Below are positions 9,515-21,869 of a stretch of DNA of 64,000 nt, piece by piece; within the stretch, counting starts at the first letter, position 1; the number at the start of each line of letters is the position of its first letter. A model generated the notes under the pieces. It was not told the origin of the DNA. It saw only the letters and a program-made list of their open reading frames with translations, and ran no database searches. Origin of the DNA: Hsuehochloa calcarea (Eukaryota; Streptophyta; Magnoliopsida; Poales; Poaceae). Where the stretch lies: positions 25,104,818 to 25,168,817 of the forward strand of contig CM070613.1 in the NCBI GenBank assembly GCA_036346395.1. Direction: 5' to 3'. Made by a program: the position numbers and the translations under genes.

Positions 9515-11595
9515 ATTTCAACTCTCCATGAATAGATGGGAGAGTTGCTGCTTGCTTGGATGTTCTACAACTTACCCATGCAGCCATTTCAATGGTCTCT
9601 CTCCCTCCCTTCCTGTGTGTGTGTATTGTTTTTACTCCTCACTTTTTATTTGTACAGGGTGGACACTAACCTGTGGATTTTCATGGTACTCTTGATCCAT
9701 CTAACATGTTTTGTCTGAAGGTTGAAGGAGGTCCTGGGACTGCGAATGATGTGGCGAACACAGTAATGCAGAAGTTCTAGGACTCTGCTCTTTCTTTGGA
9801 GCCTGCAGATGAGGAATTTGATAGCCACAGGTAATTGATGTTTCTTTTGTGTTTTTTTTTCTTTTTGCTCAAATGCAATGCTTACCTGCATTGTTTCATT
9901 GCTCAGCGAAATATCTTCAGTGGTGCCATCAGAGGTTGGAGATGGCAGGAATAGCATTTATCCTCCTGTTGTTGGCAATTCTTTTGCCTTTAAGCTTCAG
10001 GACCAGAAGGGACGTATGCATAGATTTACATGTGGTAGGTACTGACTTTAAAATTGGTTGAAAGGTTACTGTGGTTGTACTGCTCCAACTAACAGTTCAT
10101 TTTGTTCCATTTCTGCAGGTTCAGAGAGTTTAGATGAGCTTGTGTCTTCTGTAATGCAAAGGTTAGGTATTGGTGGCGAAAAGGGCACAGTTCAACTTTT
10201 GGTAAGCTTGAGTAATTCGGCATCCCCATGTTTTCAACTTCTCGTTGGCATATAGAAGGGATGAACTAGGTGGCCAGTGTCTGATCCTCAACCTCAAATT
10301 CGAGTTTTCTATGTTGTCTTTGATGGAGCATTCACTGATGTAATTCCAAGATAGAAGCAAGCACCTAATCAGCGTCCATTTTATCTTATGTCACCTCATT
10401 TCTGTATCTCACTGAGTATCCTGTAGTTGCTGACCACCGTTGAATTGAATCTGAGATCCTATATACAACGCTGTCTATATTATGCAGAAATTTACAAGTG
10501 GACTGACACCAACAACCTTTGTTTGAAAACACTAGCTATCTTGAGTAGTACTGCTATCTAATTAGTCCCATGAATTACGTATCCTTAGCTGTTACGAGAA
10601 CTCACTGACTTAGAGCCAAACTATCCTGAATTACATTACACCCCAACCATACTGTTACCCACTATATGCAACTTCTATGTAGTATGACGACGATCAAGGT
10701 GATAGGGTGCTGCTCACTACAGATGCTGATCTTGCCGGTGCTGTAATCCATGCCAAATCATCTGGATTGAAGGTCTTTCTTTTAACCTGATTTAGTTGTT
10801 TTTTTGTCTGCTTAAAATGTTGCCATTTGGATACTAATGTATTACCCTCAGCACAATTGTACTGTACATTGGCTTTTCACTTTTGCCATTGCGAGATGTC
10901 TTGGCCATTTGCTTATCTCCTTTGTCTCACTAGAGTGAAACTTTGACTTTCAGGCCTTGAGGCTGCACATTGACGAGTCAGGTTCCAATTCTGAAGTGAC
11001 AGAACAATCGTTGGAGCTGACATCTTCCTAGAGAAGTCAGTTGACGCCTCTTCATTATGGCCTGATGGCTGGCGCAATTGTTCTCGCAGGCGTTGCAGTG
11101 ATGGTTTACTTGAAACGCTCCAAAGTGTGATTTTTCAGATAAAATAAATAATTTCCAACGCTTGGCTCTCCAGACTCCAGCTAATATGCATAGAAGGATC
11201 GCATGCCTTAGCTCATCGGCAGGCTAGTGAAGACATGAAGGGTCACTGAAGACCCAAAAGCAATCAGCTCACCGTCTCAAGTTTTCCGATTAACTGGGGT
11301 CAATGCTTCTACCGGGAAGGAAGCCTGGAACTATGCTATTTCTCCCGTTCTTTTGGCACAAAAGAACGCAAATTCGCAGTTTCACGAATGTGGTGAAACA
11401 CATGCCTTTTGTATCATTTTCTTGATCACTATTAATCTGGTGCTGAGTGGTGACATCCCAAGTAATATCTTGATCGGACGTACAATATAACCATGTATAT
11501 GCAATTTATGAGAAAGGATGGATACCACATATTTTATCTCCTATGTGGTTGTTGTTAGAGATATATATGTGTTAGAGTAGAACTCTAGATATTAT

Positions 11596-14500
11596 TTGAT
11601 TTCTTTATCTGTAACTCTAGATGTGTCGCCGCGCCGCCTACCAATGGGCACCGTTTCCCTCCCTCGCTGCCCGGTGATCTTCGACGGTGTTAATTACACC
11701 GACTTCGTGTCTCACATGCGCATTCACATGCGTGGTCTTCGTCTCTGGGGCGTCCTCTCTGGCGATGTCACCTGCCCGCCTTGCCCTACTCCTCCGACGG
11801 AGCCTACATTTGCTGCGCTATCCTCGACGGTCGACAAGGCTGCTGTTGAGGCTGCTAGCATTGCTGATGAGAAGGCTGCCTCTGCCTACCAAGAGACTCT
11901 GGATTTCTACATCGATCGATTAACTGCCTACAATCAGTGGTGCGATGATGGCGCTTTCGAACTCTTCTTTGTCTTCATCGCCATGTCAAGCCTCGATTCT
12001 CTTACGAGATTGTGGGATTTTCTTGGTACCGGATGTAGACTCACCTTTGTCAGCGCTACGAACCCTCTGGAGATGCCATCTACATGTCAGTGGTTCGCCA
12101 GGAGCACTCTCTTCAGCAGGGTGATGCTACTATGGACGCCTTCTACGCTCAAAGTTCTGCATGCAGCGTCACCGGACTCTCTTCGCATTGTTGGTCGTCG
12201 CACTTTGTTCATCTTTGTCTGGTATGCGTCTTGACTGGAGTTTCAGCGTGTCTACGAGTTCCTTACTCGTCTTCGTCCTGAGTTTGAGCAGAGGTGTGCC
12301 CAGCTTCTTGCACGCCACCCTCGTGTCACCCTTCTGGAGGCCCTTACGGAGATAAGTGCAGAGGAGACTCGTCTGAGTGGTGCTGTTCTGATGCCACTCC
12401 CCTCCGTACTCGCAGCTCGTCCACTGTTACCTTGATCGCTCCACGCTTGATGCTGCCTCCTCCGTGGGTCGCCACAGGTGGTGGTGGCCGTCCTCCATCT
12501 GGTGGTGGCCGTCCTCGCTGCTCCTACTGCGACAAGGTCGGCCACATTGAGTCCCAATGCTATAAGAAGTAGCCGCATCTTTCACGCCGTTCTTCTCCTA
12601 GCACTGGCACCGGTACTTCTACATGGACGTCTGCATCGACTACTTGGCAGCTTTCTCTCGCGAGCGAGAGATAGCCGGACTTCGACGCCGCTGCCGCTTG
12701 AGTTCTCCTCGGCAGTTACACTCATCGACTCTTGAACAACGAAACCACCTCCTACACAGTCAGGTACCTCCTCGTGGATCCTTGATTCCGGAGCATCCTT
12801 TCACATGACTTCTGATTCTTCCACTCTGTCTTTTGTTACACCTCTTGATTCCCCTGTCAGTGTGCTTACTGCTGATGGTACCTCTCTTTTTGTCTCTGGT
12901 CGAGGACCTCTTAGCAACTCATCATTTCATGTTCCTTCTGTTGCTCATGTTCCTCGTCTAACCATGCAGCTTCTTTCTGCTGGGCAGATTACTGACCTTG
13001 GTTGTCGGGTCATTCTTGACTCTGACTTTTGTTGTGTTCAAGACCGCCACACGGGGGCTCTGGTTGGTTTTGGACCTCGGCGCCTTGACTCTCAGCGTCT
13101 CTGGGAGCTTGACGGGCTTCACCTTCCTTCCGCTGCCACCGTCACCGCCAGTCTCTTCGCTTCTGCCACTCTGTCTACCAGCTCTTTCCAGCAGTGGCAC
13201 CACCGTCTTGGTCATCTATGTGGATCTCGTTTGTCATCTTTAGTCCGTCGTGGTCTTCTGGGGTCTGTCTCAGGAGACGTATCTTTAGATTGTCAGGGCT
13301 GTAAGTTAGGGAAACAGATTCAGCTCCCCTATTCTCATAGTGAGTTCGTATCTCAGCATCCTTTTGATCTTGTTCATTCAGATGTTTGGGGTCCGGCTCC
13401 CTTCCTTTCAAAAGGGGGCCATCGTTATTATATAATTTTTATAGATGACTTCTCTCGTCACACTTGGATATACTTTATGTCTTCCCGTAGTGAGGTTTTG
13501 TCTATCTATAAACAATTTACCACTATAGTTCGCACAAAGTTCTCCACTCCTATTTGAGTCTTCCGTGCTGACTCTGCTGGCGAGTACCTCTCTCGTTACT
13601 GCAGCTTCCTTCTTTGGCGAGGGGCATTCTCGCCGATTCTCTTGTCCTGGTGCTCATGCTCAGAATGGTGTCGCAGAGCGTAAGCATCGTCACCTCCTTG
13701 AGACGGCTCGTACACTGATGATTGCCGCCTCTATTCCACCTCACTTTTAGGCTGAGGCTGTTTCCACTGTCACCTATTTCGTCAACATTCAGCCCTCTTC
13801 TGCTCTTCAGGGTGAGATCTCGGTTGAGCGTCTCTGTGATCTTTCTCCAGACTACTCTGCCCTTCGTCTGTTTGGCTGCGTTTGCTACGTTCTCCTTGCA
13901 CTCGAGAACGCACCAAACCGATCGCTCACCGTTGAGTGTGTTTTATGGGATCGATCACGAGCACAAGGGCTATCGGTGCTGGGATCCTGTTGGTCGACGG
14001 ATGCACATTTCTCGGGATGTGACTTTTGATGAGTATCGTCCCTTCTACCCGCGTCCTGCCTCTCCTTCTGTTTCCTCTGTGGAGTCCCTGTCTTTTTTGA
14101 CCTTTTCAGATACACACATCTCTGTCTTGCCCTCGTCCACCCGTCCCACTGAGTCTCCACATATACCTCCTGAGGCCTCTCCACCGTTGTCGCCGCCTGC
14201 TTCGTCGCCTGTGGCTCCTCCCACTCTCTTCTACAGTCGTCGACCTCGTATTGAGGCTCTTCCAGATGAACCTTTTTTCCCTGATATTTCATCTTCTCCT
14301 AATGCTCCATCTTCCCCGGATGAGCCATCATCTCCTCGCTACGGTCTCCGCGATCGTCGGTCGATTGGCCTCTGCCCTGTTTGGTATTCTTGGTGCGACT
14401 ACCCATGAGCCCGTCTCCTACCGGGATGTTGTTACTCATCCTGAGTGGCAGCATGCCATGGCCGAGGAGATTGCTGCTCTCGAGCGTACTGGTACTTGGG

Positions 14501-15929
14501 ATCTTGATCCTTTTCCATCTCACTCTCGTCCCATCACGTGTAAGTGGGTCTATAAGATTAAGACTCGCTCTGATGGCTCTCTTGAGCGCTATAAGGCGCG
14601 TCTTGTTGCTCGTGGCTTCCAGTAGGAGCATGGTCGTGACTACGACGAGACTTTTGCTCCTGTGGCCCACATGACCACTGTTCGCACTCTTTTTTCGGTG
14701 GCATCTGTTAGCCATTGGTCCGTTTCTCAGCTTGATGTAAAGAATGCCTTTGTAATGGCGAGTTGCGTGAGGAGGTCTACATGCATCCGCCACCTGTGTA
14801 TTCTGTTCCTGAGGGTATGGTCTGTCGTCTTCGTCGCTCTCTCTATGGCCTTAAACAAGCTACTCGTGCTTGGTTTGAGCGTTTCTCCTCTGTGGTCACT
14901 GCTGCTGGCTTCTCAGCTAGTGATCATGATCCTGCTCTTTTTGTCCACACTTCGTCTCGTGGTCGAACTCTTCTTCTTCTATATGTTGATGATATGATCA
15001 TCACCGGAGATGATTCTGAGTACATTGCCTTTGTCAAGGCTCGTCTGAGTGAGCAGTTCCTTATGTCGGATCTTGGTCCTCTTCGTTACTTCCTTAGGAT
15101 TGAGTTTACTTCCACTCCAGATGGTTTCTTTATGTCCTAAGAGAAGTATATTCAGGATCTTCTTGATCGTGCTTCTCTTACTGATCAGCGTCCTGTTGAG
15201 ACTCTCATGGAGCTCAACGTTCATCTCCGGCCCTTTGATGGCGAGCCTCTTTCTAATCCGACTCGCTATCGTCATCTTGTTGGGACTCTTGTCTACCTTG
15301 CTGTTACTCGCCCGGATATCACTTATCCAGTCCACATTCTGAGTCAGTTCGTTTCTACTCCCACTCAGGTCCACTACAGCCACCTTCTTCGAGTTCTGCG
15401 ATACCTTCGTGGGACTATCTCTCGCCGTCTCTTCTTCCCACGCTCCAGCTCGTTACAGTTTTAGGCTTATTCGAATGCTACTTGGGCCAGCGATCCCTCT
15501 GATCGCCGGTCTATCTCTGCTTACTGTGTTTTTCTTGGTGGTTCTCTCATTACTTGAAAGACGAAGAAACAGACTGCAGTATCCCGTTCGAGTGCAGAGG
15601 CTGAGTTACGAGCTATTGCTCTCTTGACAGCAGAGATTACTTGGCTACGGTGGTTACTTGAGGTTTTTGTAGTTTCTGTCACTACATCGACTCCTCTCTT
15701 GTCAGACAGTACATGTGCTATCAGTATTGCTCGTGATCCTGTGAAGCATGAGCTCACCAAGTATATTGGTGTTGATGCTTCCTTCATGAGGTCTTGTGTA
15801 CATGATCAGGTGATTGCTCTTCAGTATGTGCCTTCAGAGCTTCAGATAGCAGATTTCTTCACGAAGGCCCAGACTCGAGCACATCACGGCTTCTACCTTT
15901 CCAAACTCAGTGTTGTTGATCCACCATGA
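11596..15929 (+). pseudogene. Copia-2 gag-pol, broken
   Basis: Gag begins near 11,644 (GTVSLPRCPVIFDGVNYTDF) and ends with an intact zinc knuckle CSYCDKVGHIESQC near 12,517-12,560. Protease ([12 protein letters not shown]) is near 12,775-12,808. The GAG-pre-integrase HHRLGH motif is near 13,197, and the integrase core ([18 protein letters not shown]) runs to about 13,760. Reverse transcriptase covers about 14,430-15,140 with LDVKNAF and the YVDDMI active site near 14,980-14,997. RNase H and the C-terminus run to TGA near 15,929. In-frame stops occur at 13,555 (TGA), 13,749 (TAG), 14,623 (TAG) and 15,138 (TAA), and gag and the middle region carry frameshifts. It cannot give a full polyprotein. 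Confidence 0.88.
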
Positions 15930-15940
15930 GTTTGAGGGGG

Positions 15941-16065
15941 TGTTAGAGATATATATGTGTTAGAGTAGGACTCTAAATATTATTTGATTTCTTTATCTGT
16001 AACTTGTACTTGTCTATATATACCAGCCTTTTGACCTCTTGATAATACAAATACTATTCATAACA
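15941..16065 (+). repeat. 3' LTR of copia-2
   Basis: 125 bp, TG...CA ends, with TGTCTATATATACC as a possible TATA region and AATACAAATA near the end. It differs from the surviving 5' LTR piece at two positions in about 60, by eye. Confidence 0.85.
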
Positions 16066-16952
16066 GTTGTCACTCGTCGGGCCCAAGTTTGACAATACTA
16101 CTTGTGAATGGATGATGCATGGTGTGGTTCATAAGAACTTTTAATCAGGATAATTCAACTTTGAATATTTCGCTACTCTTTATCCAATCATAGTATCTTG
16201 CTGCAAAATTTAGCTCAATGAAATTTGTGTAGTGCAAACATAGTTTAGTTCTGCCTCTTTGGGATCTTAGATTAATGCCTATGATTTTCCCTAAAAAAAA
16301 GACTATTGCCTATGCCTCTGCATCTATTCTGAAAGCTATGTGGCAACTCGTCAGCATTTATTATTTCCTTGTCAATTTAATGACATGTGGACCATTTTCC
16401 CCACGTTTTTTTCCTCTGAAAGCAATACTCTGCCTTGTTCTTTTTTATACAACTACCAGTTCATTGCTCCCTTTTCTTTTGAGGAGGTATGTCTCATCAA
16501 GATGATAATGCAGGACCATTGAACTTTCTTTGTGTTTACAAGCTTGTTACTATCTGAGGATTTCGATGTCAAACATGTCAAATAGCTGAATCACAGCTGG
16601 TAATGGACGCACATTCATTATTATTTTTGGCTGGAAGAAACATAAAATTCGAAGAGCTTGCTCTTGGAACATTCTGCATGTGTCAATCTTGATCCACCCT
16701 TGCAGTGAAAAACTGAAAGGGCCAATGCACCAGACAAACCCTGAGGTCACATGGCATTTGGGAGGATCCTCCACTCCAAGGACAGTCGTAGCTCCACTTG
16801 GCCATGAGAAACCATGCACTGGTTGCTGTGCCTGTGAGTGACTGGTGATGCCATCACTTGGCAATGCAAGGCTCCCTTTTCCCCACCTTCATGTTGGTAC
16901 ATTTTGGGAACATTGCCAGCAGAAAGTTGGATCCCCATGAAAGCACATCTTC

Positions 16953-16980
16953 ACACACACACACACACACACACACACGC
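16953..16980. repeat. CA microsatellite, longer than in copy 1
   Basis: About twelve AC units here, against about five at the equivalent place in copy 1 (2,339-2,350). Copy 1 has also lost the short CCCCATGAAAGCACATC stretch next to it. Confidence 0.8.
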
Positions 16981-17116
16981 GGTGGTGAATTCTTTTCCAC
17001 CCTTGATTTGTAAATTTATACTTTAGGGAATGATGTTTAGGCAAGAAAAGTCATCGCACACACATCGCTAAAATGGAAGGTCGAGATCAGTAGATACAGC
17101 TGTTGCTACAGTATAC

Positions 17117-17582
17117 TGTCAAGAGCCTGCACACCTAGCTCAGGGGGCCCTTGACTTCGCAGGTTATAGCTGGATGTAGGAGATGGTGGCGCCAGAGTGT
17201 GCCTGGCGCCTGGCAGCAGGGGGGGTGAGATTAGAGATAGCAGGAGATGAGAGGTTAGAGATAATCACTTTTCTTCCTTCATAACAGAGTTGATGGGATA
17301 CATATATAGGAGGCCAGCTCCTTGGTTCTAATCCTAGCCTTAAATTAGGCGGCTAATAAAAGACTAATCCTTCCCTCTTCTTCTTGAGCCACGCGCAGGA
17401 TTTAAACTCCAGCCGTCCTGGCCTCTTTAAGAGCCTGCTGGCCATGCATGCTGCTGCCTTGAGCCACGTGTAGGATTTAAACTCCACCGCCCCGGCCTCT
17501 TTAAGAGCTCTTGCCACGCATCTTCTTTTCTCTTGTGCCTCGTGCTCGAGGTCGGCGGTATAGAGTGTTTCCCCACATGACA
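17117..17582 (-). repeat. 3' LTR of the gypsy element
   Basis: Contains two direct copies of a roughly 75-bp segment (GAGCCACG...GGATTTAAACTCCA...CTGGCCTCTTTAAGAG) at about 17,385-17,520. On the minus strand TCCTATATATGTATCC is a likely TATA region. Confidence 0.9.
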
Positions 17583-17599
17583 TCTCTCCCCCCCTCGAC

Positions 17600-20500
17600 G
17601 AGCAGCTCGTCCTCGAGCTGAAAGTTGGGGTAGCGGTCTTGGAAGGAGTCGATGTCTTCCCATGTTGCCGAGGCCGTCGGCTCACCCTGCCAGTGAACAA
17701 GGACTTGGCGCACGCCACGGGCCAGCCGGGTGCGCGAGGCGCGTTCGGGAACCGGCTGGGTGGCGCCATTGTGGACTGGAGGCAGAGCTGGAGGGGATGC
17801 TGGAGGGGTGCCCACGAACTTCTTGAGGAGGCCGACGTGGAAGACGTTGTGGAGGCGGCGCGAGGGGAGGTCGGCGATAGGCAACCTCGTTGATGACCTC
17901 CGCGACGCGGTATGGCCCGTAGAAGCGTGGCCGCAGCTTGCCCTTGGTGACCGTGTTCAAGGAGGCGGGGGCGCGGTGTCGGAGGCGGAGCCAGACCCAA
18001 TCGCCCGTGTCGAAGCGGACGTCGCGGTGATGCTTGTCGTAGAACCGCTTGTACACTTCCTGGGCCTGTTCCAGCCTGGCGCGTGCGTCTTCCAGCAGCT
18101 CCGTACGCTCAGCCATGGACTTGGCCACAACAGCGACGCGCGTTTCGCCCGGCTCATAGGAGCGGATGGTGGGCGGCTCACGTCCGTACACGATCTGGAA
18201 TGGCGTTGTCTTCAGGGCAGATTGGTAGGCGGTGTTGTACACAAACTCCGCCCATGGTAAGCACTGCAGCCACTGACGGGGCCGATCACCTGTCATGCAA
18301 CGCAAGTACATGATGATTACTTTGTTAGCAGCCTTCGTCTGACCATCGGACTGAGGATGGAAGGCTGTTGACATCTGGAGCTTGATCCCGAACAGGCGCA
18401 TGAGCTCTTTCCAGAAAATGGAAGTGAAGATGGGGTCGCGATCGGAGACGATGGACTGAGGGAGGCCGTGCAGTCTCACAATCTCGGAGAAGAATGCCCG
18501 GGCCACTGATTCCGCTGAGTATGGGTGAGACATCGGAATAAAATGACAGTATTTGCTGAACCTGTCTACCACAGTGAGGATCACCGATTTGCCACCCACT
18601 TTTGGTAGTGCTTCAACGAAGTCCATCCCTATGTCTGTCCAAATGGAGGACGGCACACGGGAGGAAGGAGCGAGCTCTTGGATGCAGTGCTCGATCTTGT
18701 ATCTCTGGCAGGTTTCACAGGCGCGGACGAACTCTTGTACGGCGGCCCGGATGTTGGGCGAGTGGAAATCACGCCGGAGCCGGTGGAGGGTCCGCTGGAT
18801 GCCCTCATGGCCATCGTCATGGACAGCAGCGATGACCTCTTGGAGTAGTGGCGAGCTTGGCGGTATGTATAGGCGGCCCTTGAAGGCCACCAGCCTGTCT
18901 GTGACGGACCAGGGAGCATCTCGTTGCCCCGAGCCGATATCATCCTGTAGGGCGACCAAAGCGGGGTCTTGCTGGTTGGCCCGGCGGAGGCGCTCGAGGA
19001 AGCCAAAACGGGGGCCTGAGATGGCAAGCACCGTTGTTTCTTTAGTGTCACGGCGTGATAAGGCGTCGGCCACCGTATTGGTGCTGCCGGCCTTGTACTC
19101 CACCGTAAAGTCGAAGCCATGTATCTTGCCCACCCAATGATGTTGGGGAATGGTGGATAGCCGCTGATCAAGAAGGAATTTTAAGCTGAAATGGTCAGTT
19201 CTTACCAAGAAGTGCCGGCCCGAAAGATACGGCCTCCAATGGCGGACAGCCAGCACGAGGCCGATTAGTTCGCGCCGTAAGTCGCCGATGGCGGTGTCGC
19301 GGCCGCACCGTGGCCGGTGAAAAAGCCACCGGTCGCGATCTGGAGCGAATCAAATGCCGGCCGTCGTTGAAGCATCGCACTCGACGACGAAAGGTTGGCT
19401 GAAGTCGGGGAGGATCAGGACCGGTGCTGTGGTGACCGCGGTCTTGAGGGCAGCGAAGGCGGCCTCTGCTTCCGGAGACCAGGAGAAGCCCTCTTTCTTA
19501 AGGAGGGCAGTGAGTGGAGCTGCGATGGTCCGGCCCCGCCACGAACTTGCGGTAATAGCCCGCGAGTCCCAGGAAGCCGCGGATCGCGCGCGTCTTGCCG
19601 ACCGCGTTGGGGCGATCGCCACCGCGTACCTTGCGGGTCCATGGCCACACCATGGCCTGAGATGATGTGCCCCAGGTAGCCGATGGAGGACGTGCCGAAA
19701 TCGCACTTGGTGCGCTTGACGAAGAGCTGGTGGTGCTGCAGGGTAGAGAGGACGGCGCGTACATGCTGCAGATGCTCCACGAGGGAGTTGCTGTAGATGA
19801 GGATGTCGTCGAAGAAGACGAGGACGAAGCGGCGAAGGAACGGCCGGAGCACGTCGTTCATTAGCACTTGGAACGTGGCCGGCGCATTGCAAAGGCCGAA
19901 AGGCATCACCATGAATTCGTACAGCCTGTCGTGCGTCCGAAACGCCGTCTTCTTGACGTCTCCTGGTGCCATCCGGACTTGGTGGTACCCGGAGCGCAGG
20001 TCCAGTTTGGAGAAGAACCGTGCGCCATGGAGCTCATCCAAGAGCTCATCGACGACGGGGATGGGGTAGGCATCCTTGACTGTGATGGAGTTGAGTGCTC
20101 GATAGTCGACGCAAAAGCGCCATGAACCGTCCGCCTTCTTGACGAGCAGCACCGGTGAGGAGAAGGCGGAGGAGCTGCGCCGGATCAACCCTTGGCGCAT
20201 CATGGCCGCGCATTGGCGCTCCAGTTCGTCCTTGTGGGCGGCGGGTACCGTATGGCGGACGGCGGCCGCGCGGACCGGGAGGAGGTGATGGTGTGATCCC
20301 GGGATCGCGGTGGTGGCATGCCGGTGGGCTCGGTGAAGACGGCCGCGAACTCTTCCAAGAGCGCGGGCATGAGGTCGGCGTCGTGGCATGCTTTGAGGCG
20401 AGGACTCGTCGGTCCGGCGACGCCCCGCCAGCACACGGAGTGTCCCTGGTGCTGGACCGTCATGGACAGCGCGCTGAAATCCCATAGAATGGGTCCCAGC

Positions 20501-21753
20501 GTTGCCAGCCACTGTGTGCCGAGAACGACATCGTAGCCGGCCAGCGGCAGGGCGAAGAAATTGGCTGAGAAGGAGGCACCGTCGATAGAGAATGTCGCCC
20601 CACGGTAGACACCGGGGCAGGGCACCCGTTCGCCATTGGCGACGGTCACCTTCATGCCGCCGTGGGCGGAGGCGGAGGAGGTCGGGCGGCCGCCTCGGCC
20701 GCGACGAGTTGTCGTGAACCACGAATCAAGCGGGGCCGCGGCGACGCCACCGAGTTGATGTTGGTACGCATCGTGTCGTTGGTGCGGGCGCCGCGATGGC
20801 GAGGAGTGAGATCGTGGGGTCCTCAAGTTGACGGTAGCGGTGTCCTCGGGATCGTCCTCCTCTGTGAGATCCAAGAAAAACAAGCGTTGCGAACGATTGT
20901 GCCGCGAGAGAATTTCGTTACAATTAAAACGAGGCCTTGGCGGCGGCGGTCGTCCATCTCTGTTGGTGTAAGCCGCCGCGCTGGCGGCCTTGAAGGACGC
21001 CCGGGCGCCGCCGACGGCCGGAGGAGGCGCAGAAGGGCAGTGTTGGGTCGGCCCGCCAAATCCACGACCGCGAGGCGAGGCTGCGCGCGCTTGAACGGCG
21101 GCGCGATCGCACTTTGCTCGCGGAGCTCCAGCTTCCTCGCCAAGCTCATGGCCACGATGAGAGTTTGTGGATTTTGCATCTCCACATCGTGGCTGAGCGG
21201 CGGCTGCAGGCCGGCGGTGAACGCTTGAACGCGCTGCGCCTCTTCCAGCGGCCCGACGCGAGGGAGCAGAGCCTCGAACCGGTCCTGGTACTCCGCCACC
21301 GATCCGGTCCTCTTGCACGCCATCAGTTCGCCCATGGGATTGGAACGAAGCGGAGGGCCAAAGCGGAGGTTGAGGAGCTCGGTGAAGCGCCGCCATGATG
21401 GAGTGCCTTCGGAGGTCTGGATCTGGATGTACCACATTTGGGCGCTGCCCTCAAGATTGTAGGAGGCCATCCATACCTGCTCTTCAGCCGCGATGCGCTG
21501 CTGAACGAAATAGGACTCACAGCGATTGATGAAGGCCAACGGGTCGGATTTCCCGTCGAATTTCGGGAAATCCAGCCTCTGGAACCTGGGCGGTCGATCG
21601 CCGTGGTGATCGCCGGCTCCGACCTCGCCCTCGAGTGGGCGGCGATGGTGGCTGAGAGGTCTGCAGTGTGACGATTTGCTGCTGCATGGCCTCCATGTTC
21701 CTGTTCATGGCGGTGATCATTTTGGCTAGGTCGGCTATGGTGGGTTCTGCCAT
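17600..21753 (-). pseudogene. Gypsy chromovirus gag-pol, several frameshifts
   Basis: Reading on the minus strand: gag starts at 21,753 (MAEPTIADLAKMITAMNRNM) and runs to a damaged zinc knuckle near 20,900. The protease region is near 20,640-20,450 (GYDVVLGTQWLATLGP). Reverse transcriptase has ADGSWRFCVDYRALN near 20,130 and the active site FFDDILIYS near 19,800-19,825. RNase H follows, then integrase (IWTDIGMDFVEALPKVGG, FHPQSDGQT) in an open frame at 17,682-19,256. The C-terminal chromodomain (VLVHWQGEPTASATWED) lies at about 17,650-17,710. Chromodomains direct integration to methylated-histone chromatin in this clade. Single- and double-base indels split the frame at least four times. Confidence 0.88.
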
Positions 21754-21869
21754 GGTTGGGGCAGATGAAGCGGTGGAGCGGGTGGGTGATTAGGGGGCAG
21801 ATGGTGGGTGGGTTGCAGCGGAAGAAGACCGGAGGTGAGCGGAGGATCGCCGGATTCCTGATACCAGGT

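Larger units (their letters stand above)
7284..11130 (+). pseudogene. 5'-truncated CBS-CBS-PB1 domain gene, copy 2, with two nonsense codons
   Basis: Exons that can be read: about 7,295-7,431 (CBS motif, KVMTAHPDCATLDTSILDAL and DGKFLHIPVLDG), 9,536-9,594 (VAACLDVLQLTHAAISM), 9,721-9,830, 9,907-10,034, 10,119-10,201 and 10,683-10,772 (PB1: MHRFTC, DELVSSVMQRLG, YDDDQGDRVLLTTDADLAGA), 10,954-11,130 (membrane anchor and KRSKV end). All junctions have GT/AG and compatible phases. The gene starts abruptly at the 7,283 breakpoint, so the first CBS pair is missing. A conserved Trp codon after MQKF is TAG at 9,778-9,780, and a Gln codon is TAG at 11,029-11,031 (CAG in copy 1). A 2-kb retrotransposon fills the first intron. 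It is a decayed fragment made by the tandem duplication. Family assignment is from remembered plant CBSCBSPB proteins. Confidence 0.85.
11553..16065 (+). mobile_element. Copia-2, decayed Ty1/copia element with a deleted 5' LTR end
   Basis: The 3' LTR is 15,941-16,065 (125 bp, TGTTAGAGAT...TAACA), preceded by the polypurine tract GAGGGGG. The target duplication GTTGT flanks the element (11,548-11,552 and 16,066-16,070). Only the first 60-odd bases of the 5' LTR remain (11,553 to about 11,616); then sequence passes straight into gag, so the rest of the LTR, the primer site and the leader are deleted. Coding order is gag, protease, integrase, reverse transcriptase, RNase H. The element sits 420 bp downstream of the CBS pseudogene and is absent from copy 1. 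Confidence 0.9.

Noticed and set aside
18083..21671. Plus-strand frames across the gypsy element, up to about 195 codons
   Set aside because: Shadows of the minus-strand gag-pol; no motifs and no regulatory context.
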